Of a stretch of 37,096 bases of DNA, positions 1 through 9,535 are shown one piece after another. Each line of letters begins with the position of its first letter. The first letter of the stretch is position 1. The stretch is from Rhodospirillales bacterium. Its GTDB lineage: Bacteria; Pseudomonadota; Alphaproteobacteria; Rhodospirillales; Casp-alpha2. The stretch lies in assembly GCA_021775105.1 (NCBI GenBank), contig JAJFIJ010000299.1, positions 1-37,096 on the forward strand. The letters run 5' to 3'. The notes under the pieces were generated by a model, which did no database searches, was not told the DNA's origin, and worked only from the letters and a program-made list of their open reading frames with translations. A program made the translations under genes and the position numbers.

Positions 1-91
1 AAAATCGCTCTCGCAATGGCTCCCGTTACGCTCAAGGCCGGTTGAGCCGCGACAACCGCTATCGGTCAAATTCCAAATAGCCCCATTTTAT

Positions 92-128
92 ATCAAAACA
101 AAACCCCGCCATAAAAATGACGGGGTTT
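92..128 (-). terminator. Rho-independent terminator downstream of groEL
   Basis: On the minus strand an 8-bp stem (AAACCCCG pairing with CGGGGTTT, 12-nt loop) is followed by a T-rich run (TTTTGTTTTGAT). It lies about 70 bp beyond the groEL stop and is oriented to end the groES-groEL transcript. Confidence 0.75.
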
Positions 129-195
129 GTCAACGGTCTGAGGGCCACGCTTTTGCGTGACCCTTTTGATAACTTTGGACGTGGATTGAGTGAGC

Positions 196-1854
<1,659 letters not shown>

Positions 1855-1862
1855 TTAATTCC

Positions 1863-2153
1863 TTATTTTTCGATGATGCCGAGAATATCGGATTCTTTCA
1901 TGATCAGCAGATCGACGCCGTCAACCTTGACTTCGGTGCCGGACCATTTGCCAAACAGAATGCGATCGCCTTTTTTGACGTCGAGCGGCGTAACCTTGCC
2001 GTCGTCAGCTTTTGCGCCGGAACCGGCAGAGACAACTTTGCCTTCCATAGGCTTTTCCTGAGCGGTGTCGGGAAGGATAATCCCGCCAGCCGTTTTCTCT
2101 TCCTGGTCCACACGCTTTACCAGCACGCGGTCATGAAGGGGTCTGAATTTCAT
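1863..2153 (-). CDS. groS: Co-chaperonin GroES (Hsp10)
   Basis: Heptameric lid of the GroEL chamber. The 96 residues match the family length and start [15 protein letters not shown], the conserved GroES N-terminus. The mobile loop (about residues 16-32, [17 protein letters not shown]) contains the GGIILP motif that contacts GroEL. The ATG is preceded by CGGAGAAA. It is the first gene of the groES-groEL operon. Transcription starts at a TTGACA-type promoter just upstream, and a CIRCE inverted repeat lies between promoter and gene, pointing to HrcA repression relieved by heat or unfolded protein. Confidence 0.98.
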   Translation of the reverse strand: MKFRPLHDRVLVKRVDQEEKTAGGIILPDTAQEKPMEGKVVSAGSGAKADDGKVTPLDVKKGDRILFGKWSGTEVKVDGVDLLIMKESDILGIIEK

Positions 2154-2202
2154 CGTTTTTTCTCCGAGAAACAGTTGATAAATAAGAAAAATTTAGAGTG
2201 TG

Positions 2203-2229
2203 TTAGCACTCACTCGAGTTGAGTGCCAA
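2203..2229 (-). promoter_or_regulatory. CIRCE operator (HrcA site) of groES-groEL
   Basis: The sequence is TTAGCACTC, 9 nt, then GAGTGCCAA, against the consensus TTAGCACTC-N9-GAGTGCTAA; 17 of 18 arm positions match. It sits just downstream of the predicted -10 box, about 50 bp before the groES ATG, where bound HrcA would block initiation. Confidence 0.95.
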
Positions 2230-2230
2230 G

Positions 2231-2259
2231 GATGTAGGTAGATTTAACTGGGCTGTCAA
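2231..2259 (-). promoter_or_regulatory. Sigma-70-type promoter of groES-groEL
   Basis: On the minus strand a perfect TTGACA (-35, 2259-2254) is followed after exactly 17 nt by TACATC (-10-like, 2236-2231). The predicted start falls inside or beside the CIRCE element. No obvious sigma-32 pattern was seen, so control appears to be by HrcA repression. Confidence 0.65.
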
Positions 2260-2296
2260 GCGCGATCAGGTCGTTTTTTTATCGACAACAGGCTTT

Positions 2297-3934
2297 TCAG
2301 TCCCGATCCCCGAGTTTCGGGTGGGCCCGCATGGTTTCAGTGTCCCATACGGCGATGAAAATCTGGCGAAAACGGTAGACATGCAGGGGTTTGGCGCGGG
2401 TCGGTAGTTTTTTGTAATAGGCGATGATCCGACCGTTCGGATTATTCAGAAGAAAGGCCTCTTCATCATCCTGTTTTTGCCCCATGATCGCCATCGGCTT
2501 GGTCAACCGCCCGAGAAACTGGTACTGCCCGTGATATTTGCCGAAATTGGCGAGCGGCAACCCCTGATCTTCCCAAATCTTCAACTGCCGGGCAAAAGGC
2601 CGAAGATCATAGACTGCGTTCAGCGCCGGAGCCGTCGCCAGATGGATGGCCACAACGATCACCACCGGAGCCAGGGCAATTTTCCAGACCCTTGGCTCAG
2701 CCTCATCGTATCGCCCGGCCATCAGCCACAGACCGACAGCCACCACCGCCAGCCCCCACAGATTGTCGATCAGGGGAAACCAGTCGGGTTCACGTGGGAC
2801 CAGTGATGCAACAGGGACAACCACGATCAGCAACCCGACAATCACCGTCAGCACGCCCGGCAAGGCCCTGCTCCAGAACCCGCCTTCCGGCCACGCCCGT
2901 TCCGTAAGCGCGTAGGCAAACAGCAGGGCAAGGGCGGGGAATTCGGGCAGCAGGTAATGCAGTTGCTTGCCGCTGATCAGCGAAAAGACAACAAAGGCCA
3001 GGACAAACCAGATCAGGCAAAGCCGAAGCCCGCCGTCGATCTGAACCCGCTCCTTGAGATCACGCAGCACACGCCACAGCGGCGGCCAGGCCAGTAACGG
3101 CATCAGCAGTCCGGGCAAAATCGCGAGATACCACCAGAACGGTCGCTGATGGGCGAACGACTTGACCATGCGGCCCGCCGTTTGCCCCCATAAAATGGCA
3201 TTACGGTATTCTTCACCGCCTGCGACCCCGGCGGGAATCGCCCACGCAAGCCCGATGGCAACCCCCATCACTACAGCGCCAAGGACACCGAGATACCAGC
3301 GCCCCCAGCCATAGAGCGGTTCCGCAGGCCCACCAGCCAGCCGACCCGCCCACAAAGGCGCCAGCAGGGCCACCGGTAATACATGCAACAAAATTGCCGG
3401 GCCCTTGGTCAATGCGCCGAGGCCGATGGCAAAGCCGAGCAGGGCAAAACCACCAAGACCGCCACGCCGCCACGCAGAAACAATGCCGATCAGGCCAAGC
3501 AACGCACAGAACGCCAATATCAGATCGAACATGGTCAGGGTTGAAAACAGGGTCCAGAACCCGTATCCCAGCAGGATCAGCGGCGCCATATCGTGAACCC
3601 GCTGTTCGCCCGGCCAGAGCTGACGTCCCAGAGCGCGGGTCAGGAACAGACAGGCCAGACCGAACAAGGGCGCGACCAGACGCGGTGTCCAGTCATTGAC
3701 CCCGAAAATCGTCCAACCGAGATTCATCAACCAGAACAGCAGCGGCGGTTTGTGACTGTAGGTTTCGCCGTTCAGGTGCGGGACAAGAAAGTCCTGGCGC
3801 AACCACATCTCCCAGGCGACAGCAAGATAACGGGTTTCGTCGACCGGCAAAGGCGGGCGCACATAAAGCGCCGCCGCCATCAATACCGCCCAGAGGCCGG
3901 TCCAGTACAGCGATGTGGGGATACGATTTGGCAT
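2297..3934 (-). CDS. ArnT-like membrane glycosyltransferase (PMT/GT83-type)
   Basis: Polytopic inner-membrane glycosyltransferase that would move a sugar from a polyprenyl-phosphate donor to a lipid or other acceptor on the periplasmic face. The 545-residue product has about 12 hydrophobic segments. In the first periplasmic loop it has DETRY (residues 32-36), the catalytic acidic motif of ArnT/PMT enzymes. The ArnT-like NGETYSHKPPLLFWL follows at about residues 55-69, including the conserved Lys-Pro. The C-terminal third (about 430-545) is a soluble tail. It begins 3 bp after the VTT gene in the same operon as the GT2 gene. The actual sugar and acceptor cannot be read from the sequence; aminoarabinose transfer to lipid A is only one possibility. 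Confidence 0.85.
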   Translation of the reverse strand: MPNRIPTSLYWTGLWAVLMAAALYVRPPLPVDETRYLAVAWEMWLRQDFLVPHLNGETYSHKPPLLFWLMNLGWTIFGVNDWTPRLVAPLFGLACLFLTRALGRQLWPGEQRVHDMAPLILLGYGFWTLFSTLTMFDLILAFCALLGLIGIVSAWRRGGLGGFALLGFAIGLGALTKGPAILLHVLPVALLAPLWAGRLAGGPAEPLYGWGRWYLGVLGAVVMGVAIGLAWAIPAGVAGGEEYRNAILWGQTAGRMVKSFAHQRPFWWYLAILPGLLMPLLAWPPLWRVLRDLKERVQIDGGLRLCLIWFVLAFVVFSLISGKQLHYLLPEFPALALLFAYALTERAWPEGGFWSRALPGVLTVIVGLLIVVVPVASLVPREPDWFPLIDNLWGLAVVAVGLWLMAGRYDEAEPRVWKIALAPVVIVVAIHLATAPALNAVYDLRPFARQLKIWEDQGLPLANFGKYHGQYQFLGRLTKPMAIMGQKQDDEEAFLLNNPNGRIIAYYKKLPTRAKPLHVYRFRQIFIAVWDTETMRAHPKLGDRD

Positions 3935-3937
3935 TTC

Positions 3938-4627
3938 TCAGTCCCCCAGACCGATCTCCTGCTCGACTTTTCTGCCGATCGATTTGCCGTGGCGAAACTT
4001 GCGATAGAGATAATAACCAAGCATACCCGAAATCACGAACAACACGACACTGAGACCAATCTTGTATACGTCATCAAGCGTGGTGCCGCTGCCAGCCAGC
4101 GCAAAAACCGCCGTTTGCGGAATAAACCCGATAGCCGAGCCGCCAATGAAGGCAACCGCACCGACACTCGACACCCCGGCCGCAAGACTGGTTACAAAAT
4201 TGCTGCCAACGGGCAGAAAGCGGATCAGCAGGGTCATCGAAAACGGGTTTTCCGAGAGAAAATCATCAACCCGGCGGATACGGTTTTCGAACCGTGCCTT
4301 GACAAAATCGCGCCCCAGAACGCGGGCATAGGTAAACGTCAGCGCACATCCGAGCGCGGTCGCCAAAAGCGCCAGCCCGGTACCCGGAAGAAAGCCGAAG
4401 GCATAACCGCCAAGAAAAGAAACAATTTGCCGGGGCAGGCCAATCGCCGTGAAAGCCATCCCGGCAGCAACAAAAATCAGTTCGCCTGCCAAACCGTTTC
4501 CGCGAATATCGGAATCAATCCAGGCTTCGTTAAAAGCGGTATCCATCTGGGTCAGACGCAGGATAAACCCGGCGGCGACAAGCGCGACCAGAACAAAAAG
4601 CCCTTTAAACAGGGCGCGTGCACTCAT
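3938..4627 (-). CDS. VTT/DedA-like (TVP38/TMEM64 family) membrane protein
   Basis: Predicted inner-membrane protein of 229 residues with about five to six hydrophobic segments. The family hallmarks are a GGYAFGFLPG segment near residue 73 and RFLPVGSNFVTSLAAG near residue 138. VTT/DedA proteins are known in several organisms to move lipids, including undecaprenyl phosphate, across membranes. The start at 4627 is chosen because its ATG overlaps the GT2 stop as ATGA; an upstream in-frame start at 4684 would lie inside the GT2 gene. Its place between a GT2 enzyme and an ArnT-like enzyme suggests translocation or recycling of the lipid-linked sugar carrier. That role is inferred from context. Confidence 0.85.
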   Translation of the reverse strand: MSARALFKGLFVLVALVAAGFILRLTQMDTAFNEAWIDSDIRGNGLAGELIFVAAGMAFTAIGLPRQIVSFLGGYAFGFLPGTGLALLATALGCALTFTYARVLGRDFVKARFENRIRRVDDFLSENPFSMTLLIRFLPVGSNFVTSLAAGVSSVGAVAFIGGSAIGFIPQTAVFALAGSGTTLDDVYKIGLSVVLFVISGMLGYYLYRKFRHGKSIGRKVEQEIGLGD

Positions 4628-5397
4628 TTGTCGTCGCTCTCTGGACGTTCGACAACTGGAACCGAACCGCGTCTGATCAGCCAACTGACCCCCATCAGAT
4701 CGGCAATGCCGACCCAGAGACGATCCAGCGTGCCGTACTTTGATGTCCCTCGTTCACGATGACGATGATTGACCGGAACGGACACGACCTGCCCACCCGA
4801 ACGGATCATCAGCGCCGGAAGATAGCGGTGCATATGATCAAAGCGCGGCATGGCAAGGAACGCGTCACGCGAAAAGACCTTGAGCCCGCAGCCGGTATCC
4901 GGTGTGTCGTCTTTAAGAATCGCACGACGGATGGCATTGGCAAACCGTGACGAGAACCGCTTGATCCAGGTGTCCTTGCGATTGGTCCTGTGACCGGCGA
5001 CCAGTATCTTGTCGGGGTCTGTTTCGTCACGAAACCGCGCCAGCAGCGCCGGAATGTCGGCCGGATCATTCTGCCCGTCGCCATCCAGCGTGGCGATCAC
5101 CGGCGCCGTGGCCATGCGCACACCACTGGCGACAGCGGCACTTTGCCCGCAGCAGATTTTATGGCGAAAGACCTTCAGTTCCGGAAACCCGGATTTCAGT
5201 TCAACCAGCCGGGTCGGTGTATCGTCATCACTGCCGTCATCGACATAAACGATCTCGAAGGTTTCGTGGCCACGCAGGCTCTGTGCAATTTCAGAAATCA
5301 GGGGTTTCAGGTTTTCCGTCTCGTTCTTGACGGGTACGACAACGGCCAGCGCGGGCGTTGCTGGTTCAGGAATTTCCGGGGAATTTGTCGAGTTCAT
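4624..5397 (-). CDS. Family 2 glycosyltransferase (polyprenyl-phosphate sugar synthase type)
   Basis: Cytoplasmic GT-A fold enzyme expected to transfer a nucleotide-activated sugar to a polyprenyl phosphate, in the manner of DPM1/ArnC. The 257 residues carry the nucleotide-binding start VVVPVKNE (19-26), YVDDGSDDDT (51-60) and the DxD-type metal site LDGDGQNDP (104-112). A GTSKYG motif, typical of the polyprenyl-phosphate group, lies near the C-terminus. The paired C-terminal membrane helices of ArnC are absent, so it is probably soluble or peripheral. It is the first gene of the GT2-VTT-ArnT-like unit, with a 4-bp overlap to the next gene. It begins 83 bp downstream of fetB on the same strand. 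Confidence 0.9.
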   Translation of the reverse strand: MNSTNSPEIPEPATPALAVVVPVKNETENLKPLISEIAQSLRGHETFEIVYVDDGSDDDTPTRLVELKSGFPELKVFRHKICCGQSAAVASGVRMATAPVIATLDGDGQNDPADIPALLARFRDETDPDKILVAGHRTNRKDTWIKRFSSRFANAIRRAILKDDTPDTGCGLKVFSRDAFLAMPRFDHMHRYLPALMIRSGGQVVSVPVNHRHRERGTSKYGTLDRLWVGIADLMGVSWLIRRGSVPVVERPESDDK

Positions 5398-5480
5398 CAG
5401 TGATCTGTCGCCGAGGCCGTCTTTATATATAAGTCGTTAAACATGTTTCGGCCCCGCTTTTACACTGCGTTACCGGTGCT

Positions 5481-6287
5481 TCAAAGCCCTTTTGCAGGTC
5501 TCAGCCGATCCAGTCGAAGTCTGTGTCGGGAATCGGTCAGGCGCTGGCGGGCCATATAGACGGCGGAAAACGACCCGAGACCGGTTCCGCCAGCGATCAG
5601 AAACATGATCATGATCTGGTATTTAACGGCTTCAACCGGATCTGCGCCAGCCAGAATTTGCCCGGTCATCATGCCCGGCAATGAAACGATCCCGGCCGCC
5701 GACATGCCGTTGATGCTGGGGATAAAGGCGGCGCGAAGCGCATCGCGGACAACCGGCCGGAACGCATCCTTTGCTTCTGCCCCGAGACACAACTGCGCTT
5801 CAATCGCTGTCCGGCGATCAACAACACCGCTGATCATCCGGTCGAGCCCAATACTGACACCGTTCATGGTATTGCCCAATATCATACCCATCAGCGGAAT
5901 CGCATAGCGTGGATCATACCACGGGTCTGGCGAAATCTGCGTGGTCAGACCATACATCAGAACAATCAGTCCCGCCGCCATCATCGACCCGGTACCCAAT
6001 CCATAAGACCACCACCCCTGAAAACGCCGGTCCTGACGGGCCATCGCTTCACGTCCGGCAAACAGGATCATCACCATCAAGGCGAATCCGGTCAATACGG
6101 GTGAGGACAGGGAGAACAGCGCCTTCAGCACCAGCCCGACCAGCGTCAACTGGGCAACCATACGGACCGCAGCAATCACCAGGCGCTGCCCGAGACCCAG
6201 ACGCATGCCGATCGAAAGACCCGCGTTAACCGCAATGGTCAATGATGCCAGCGCGATATCCGTGTAATCGAGAGCGATGAAATTCAA
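5481..6287 (-). CDS. fetB: FetB-type ABC permease (iron export / UPF0014 family)
   Basis: Membrane subunit of a FetAB-type ABC system; E. coli FetAB is reported to export iron and protect from peroxide stress. The 268-residue protein has about seven hydrophobic segments. It contains the family signatures VRMVAQLTLVGLVLKALF near residue 42, IPLMGMILGNTMNGVSIGLDR near residue 130 and SLPGMMTGQILAGADPVEAVKYQI near residue 202. The apparent start is a TTG overlapping the fetA stop (TTGA), after a GGGGGCG ribosome binding site. Translation is therefore probably coupled to fetA. No ATG suits the family N-terminus better. Confidence 0.9.
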   Translation of the reverse strand: MNFIALDYTDIALASLTIAVNAGLSIGMRLGLGQRLVIAAVRMVAQLTLVGLVLKALFSLSSPVLTGFALMVMILFAGREAMARQDRRFQGWWSYGLGTGSMMAAGLIVLMYGLTTQISPDPWYDPRYAIPLMGMILGNTMNGVSIGLDRMISGVVDRRTAIEAQLCLGAEAKDAFRPVVRDALRAAFIPSINGMSAAGIVSLPGMMTGQILAGADPVEAVKYQIMIMFLIAGGTGLGSFSAVYMARQRLTDSRHRLRLDRLRPAKGL

Positions 6288-6913
6288 GGCGTTTCGCCCC
6301 CGACTGGCGATAATACACCCTTCTCCATACGATAATGATCTGATGCCATCCTGTCGCGCTGGGCGGCATCGTGGGTCACCAGAATTATCGAGACGCCATC
6401 CTTCATAAGTCCGTCCAGAACATCTTCAACCGTTGCCGTCATATCCTGATCCAGTCCGGATGTCGGCTCATCGAGCAGCAATACACGCGGATTCTGAACG
6501 AGGGCCCGGGTCAGACTGAGACGCTGGCGTTCGCCGGTCGACAGTTGCTGAACCGGCCAGTCAAAAACATCCTCGGCCAGGCCGAACCCGGATGTCAGCT
6601 CACGCGCGCGCTCGTGGTCTTCAAAATGATCACCAACGAAATCTTTCCACCAGCCGCTTTCGGCAGGCACATAGGCCACCTTTTTGCGCCACGCGGGTGC
6701 CGGGATATGAGATCGTTCGGTGCTATCGAGATAAACCTCTCCCGCGACCGGGTCGAGATCGGCTATCGCGCGCAAAAAAACAGACTTCCCCGAACCCGAA
6801 TTTCCTGTCACAGATATGCATCCGCCATCGGCCACATCAAGCCGGGCTGCGGACAACAGCAGGGAGGGGTCGGTCCCCGAATTTTGACGGCTGAGATTAC
6901 GGATTTTTAGCAC
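6284..6913 (-). CDS. fetA: FetA-type ABC ATPase
   Basis: ATP-binding partner of FetB, 209 residues. It has Walker A GNSGSGKS (37-44), signature LSTGERQRLSLTRAL, Walker B RVLLLDEPTSGLD and H-loop LVTHD. The usual Q-loop glutamine is not evident: the region reads VAYVPAESGWW. The start is set at GTG 6913 because an excellent ribosome binding site (GAGGAGG, 6-nt spacing past its last G) lies directly before it and VLKIRNL is the normal ATPase N-terminus. Upstream ATGs (6952) lack such a site and add unrelated residues. Divergent from the thioesterase gene across a 62-bp gap. Confidence 0.9.
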   Translation of the reverse strand: MLKIRNLSRQNSGTDPSLLLSAARLDVADGGCISVTGNSGSGKSVFLRAIADLDPVAGEVYLDSTERSHIPAPAWRKKVAYVPAESGWWKDFVGDHFEDHERARELTSGFGLAEDVFDWPVQQLSTGERQRLSLTRALVQNPRVLLLDEPTSGLDQDMTATVEDVLDGLMKDGVSIILVTHDAAQRDRMASDHYRMEKGVLSPVGGETP

Positions 6914-6917
6914 GCTT

Positions 6918-6926
6918 GACCTCCTC
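6918..6926 (-). promoter_or_regulatory. Strong ribosome binding site deciding the fetA GTG start
   Basis: Minus strand GAGGAGGTC lies just before the GTG at 6913-6911. It is a near-complete anti-16S match and fixes the fetA start at a non-ATG codon. Confidence 0.8.
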
Positions 6927-6975
6927 AAGACATACTGACTTAGATCATGCATCCCGACAAGAAAGCTGAGCTTCA

Positions 6976-7467
6976 ATGACAGATATAGCACCCACCCCTT
7001 TGACGCTTCACAATGAAACTGTTCTCCCCGAATGGGTCGACTACAACGGACACATGAACGTCGCCTTCTATGTGTTGATTTTTGATCATGCGACGGACGC
7101 CTTGCAGGAATATCTTGGCCTTGGCACAGCGTACCGCGAAGAAACAGGCGGATCCGTTTTTGTTGTTAACAGCCACGTCACTTATGATCAGGAAGTCACT
7201 GAAGGGGCCCGCGTTTTGGTGACCACCCAGATTATGGGGTCGGACCTCAAGCGTTTGCATATCTTTCACCGAATGCATGAAACCGGATCGGACGTTATTG
7301 CCGCGACGAATGAGTTGATGATCCTGCATGTTGATCTGAATACACGCCGGGTCGCGCCTTTTCCGGATGTCGTTCAGTCGAGGATTTCCGAACTGCTTAC
7401 CCTTCACAAAAGTTTGGCAAAGCCGCAACAGTCCGGTCACATTATTGAGATACCCGTGAAAAAATGA
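6976..7467 (+). CDS. Hotdog-fold acyl-CoA thioesterase (4HBT-like; possibly betainyl-CoA thioesterase)
   Basis: Single hotdog-domain protein of 163 residues, probably cytosolic, hydrolysing an acyl-CoA. The N-terminal VLPEWVDYNGHMNVAFY (about 16-32) contains the 4HBT-type active-site Asp (D22) and the NGHMN turn. VFVVNSHVTYDQEV and LHIFHRMHE follow as expected beta strands. The sequence resembles the thioesterases that act on betainyl-CoA in carnitine breakdown, and a BCCT-type transporter lies 2.2 kb away. This substrate is a suggestion only. The stop overlaps the phoR start (ATGA), so the two are translationally coupled, an unexpected pairing. Confidence 0.8.
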   Translation: MTDIAPTPLTLHNETVLPEWVDYNGHMNVAFYVLIFDHATDALQEYLGLGTAYREETGGSVFVVNSHVTYDQEVTEGARVLVTTQIMGSDLKRLHIFHRMHETGSDVIAATNELMILHVDLNTRRVAPFPDVVQSRISELLTLHKSLAKPQQSGHIIEIPVKK

Positions 7468-8531
7468 CGCCAACGACACCTCATTCACCCGCAGTTCTCG
7501 ATAATCTGCCCTACCCACTTGTTCTGGTCTCCGGCAACCGTCGCGTCACCTACGCCAATTCAGCCGCCACTGCGTTATTCGATAACATTGCCCTTGATGC
7601 CGATCTGGCGCTGACGCTTCGCCATCCGCAGGTGCTGGATGCGGTCGAACGGGCACTCGAAACCGGCCAGCCGCAAGCCGATGAAATTTCCCTGTCGGGG
7701 ACCGTGACGCGGGTGTTCGATCTGCATATTGTACCTGTTTCAGCAGAGGCTGTCGGGGCTGAAACCGACGGTGTTTTGCTGACGCTCAATGAAAAAACGG
7801 CAGAGATTCGCGCCGAGCAGATGCGCGCCGACTTTGTTGCCAACGCGTCGCACGAACTGCGCTCCCCGTTAAGCGCCATTCTCGGTTTCATTGAAACGCT
7901 TCAGGGTCCGGCGAAAGATGATGCGGATGCACGCGGACGATTCCTTGGTATCATGGACCGCGAAGCCGGGCGCATGAACCGGCTGATCGATGATCTATTG
8001 TCGCTTTCAAGGGTCGAACTGGACGAACATGTCCGACCACAGGGCAAGGTCGACCTTTCCCATTCGCTGAACAGCGTGGTCGATTTGCTGTCCGAGCGGG
8101 CGGCGGCGAAAAACATAGAGATCAAGTTGAGTGGAGGCCATAACATCCCTGAAATTCCAGGCGATGCTGACCAGTTGTTTCAGGTTTTTCGCAACCTGAT
8201 CGAAAACGCGGTCAACCATTCGCCTGCCGGGTCCGTTGTTAGCGTCAATATCGACGCCAGTAGCACGCTAACGGATTCTTCAACCCCGGGGGTTGCTGTC
8301 CACATCGTCGATCAGGGTGAGGGTATCGCCAAACAACACCTGCCCCGTCTGACCGAGCGGTTCTACAGGGCCGACCCGGCACGCGGTAAATCCGCCGGTG
8401 ACGGCCCGGTCAGCACCGGTCTCGGCCTCGCGATCGTCAAACACATCCTGAACCGCCATCGCGGGCGGCTGATTATCGAGAGCGAAGTTGGCGAGGGGTC
8501 GACTTTTTCGGTGGTGCTGCCACGGAATTGA
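7464..8531 (+). CDS. phoR: PhoR-like phosphate sensor histidine kinase, soluble form
   Basis: Predicted kinase/phosphatase for PhoB, 355 residues. A PAS-like domain covers about 10-115. HisKA begins at about 118 with the phospho-accepting His in FVANASHELRSPLSAILGF (H130). HATPase_c runs about 235-353, with N-box FRNLIENAVNHS, G1 VDQGEGI and G2 GLGLAIV. The run GFIETLQGP followed by RMNRLIDDLLSLSRVE is very typical of alphaproteobacterial PhoR. There is no hydrophobic N-terminal segment, so it appears cytoplasmic, unlike PhoR proteins that carry membrane helices. It overlaps the thioesterase gene by 4 bp and lies about 10.4 kb upstream of phoB, with pst-phoU between them and an inserted lysR-BCCT pair. 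Confidence 0.88.
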   Translation: MTPTTPHSPAVLDNLPYPLVLVSGNRRVTYANSAATALFDNIALDADLALTLRHPQVLDAVERALETGQPQADEISLSGTVTRVFDLHIVPVSAEAVGAETDGVLLTLNEKTAEIRAEQMRADFVANASHELRSPLSAILGFIETLQGPAKDDADARGRFLGIMDREAGRMNRLIDDLLSLSRVELDEHVRPQGKVDLSHSLNSVVDLLSERAAAKNIEIKLSGGHNIPEIPGDADQLFQVFRNLIENAVNHSPAGSVVSVNIDASSTLTDSSTPGVAVHIVDQGEGIAKQHLPRLTERFYRADPARGKSAGDGPVSTGLGLAIVKHILNRHRGRLIIESEVGEGSTFSVVLPRN

Positions 8532-8546
8532 ACTGCAATAATTGAC

Positions 8547-8571
8547 TGGTTGTCGCGGGCCTCAACAACCA
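8547..8571. terminator. Inverted repeat between convergent phoR and lysR genes
   Basis: TGGTTGT and ACAACCA form a 7-bp stem with an 11-nt loop in the 88-bp gap between two convergent stop codons. No T-tract follows on either strand, so a terminator role is uncertain. Confidence 0.3.
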
Positions 8572-8619
8572 TTGACACCCGTTAAAATTCTTCATTGCCG
8601 AGATTTGGGTTTTGCACTG

Positions 8620-9528
8620 TCAGTCTCTGCTGCTCTGCCATGCACCGTTACTGTTTATTCGGTCTTGCACGAAACGCTCAAAAACTATCAGAAACCCCTT
8701 GGCTGCCGGAGAAAGAAGAGTTTCGGTCTTTCGAATAATTCCGACACCACGCCTATAGTGTCCTTCTTCCAGTGAAAGTCGCCGGATCCCGGTCAAGTCT
8801 TCCGGCACAGCGAGGTCAGGCAGGATCGTTGCACCCAGTCCGGCTTTTACCAGAGCCAATAGCGATGTGTTATTGCGAACCATCAATTTCGCCAGCGAAT
8901 TCAACTCCTGAATTTCCGGTATATCGGAGGCAGCAGTAACTCCACTGGCGATGAACGGATGCTCCTGGATGTCCTTCAATCTGATAGAGCCAGATTGTTT
9001 GGCAAGCGGACTCGACTCCGGACACACAAGAAACAAACCATCATGAAACAGCGGCTTGAAGGTGACAGCCCCGACCTTCGGTTGGCCCGCAATCCCGACC
9101 TCGACGGTGCCTCGCTCAATGGCACGAACCACGGCTGCCGTATCAATATCGCGAACGTCGAGTTCGACACCGGGGTATTCTGACGTAAACGCCTGAATGA
9201 CGCCGGGAAGCAGACGCGTTGCAACGGAAGGCACACAAGCCAGTTTAAGGTTGCCGATTTCTCCTTTGGCGAACGCCTGAACGGAAGCCATGGCGCGATC
9301 ATGGCTGGTCAGTTGTGCACGGGCGGAATTCAGCAGATATCGCCCTAGTTCAGTCAGTTGATTTTTGCGGTCACTTTCAAACAGCTCCCCGCCAACCTGA
9401 TCCACCAACTGCTTAAGTGCCATGGAAACGGCCGACGGCGATCGGCCAACACGATCTGCGCCATCCTGAATGTTACCGGTTTCGGCAACGGCAACAAATA
9501 CCCTGAGAAGCGAAAGTTTGAATTCCAT
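8620..9528 (-). CDS. LysR-family transcriptional regulator
   Basis: DNA-binding regulator of 302 residues. An N-terminal winged helix-turn-helix (about 1-60, LLRVFVAVAETGNIQDGADRVGRSPSAVSMALKQL) is followed by a LysR substrate-binding domain (about 85-290). The ATG at 9528 gives the normal LysR beginning MEFKLSLLRVFVAV. An upstream TTG at 9561 would add 11 unusual residues and overlap the inverted-repeat control region. It is transcribed in the same direction as the BCCT gene, 148 bp downstream of it, with a terminator between them. Regulation of the BCCT transporter is plausible but inferred from position; the effector is unknown. Confidence 0.9.
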   Translation of the reverse strand: MEFKLSLLRVFVAVAETGNIQDGADRVGRSPSAVSMALKQLVDQVGGELFESDRKNQLTELGRYLLNSARAQLTSHDRAMASVQAFAKGEIGNLKLACVPSVATRLLPGVIQAFTSEYPGVELDVRDIDTAAVVRAIERGTVEVGIAGQPKVGAVTFKPLFHDGLFLVCPESSPLAKQSGSIRLKDIQEHPFIASGVTAASDIPEIQELNSLAKLMVRNNTSLLALVKAGLGATILPDLAVPEDLTGIRRLSLEEGHYRRGVGIIRKTETLLSPAAKGFLIVFERFVQDRINSNGAWQSSRD

Positions 9529-9535
9529 ATTGTAT

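Noticed and set aside
30-47. GCTCAA-N6-TTGAGC hairpin at the window start
   Set aside because: Six-base arms, no T-run and no gene context; cannot be told from chance. No tRNA fold could be drawn from the surrounding bases.
3593-4762. Plus-strand frame of 389 codons across the ArnT-like, VTT and GT2 genes
   Set aside because: Antisense to three well-supported genes, composition Gln/Arg-rich without domain sense.
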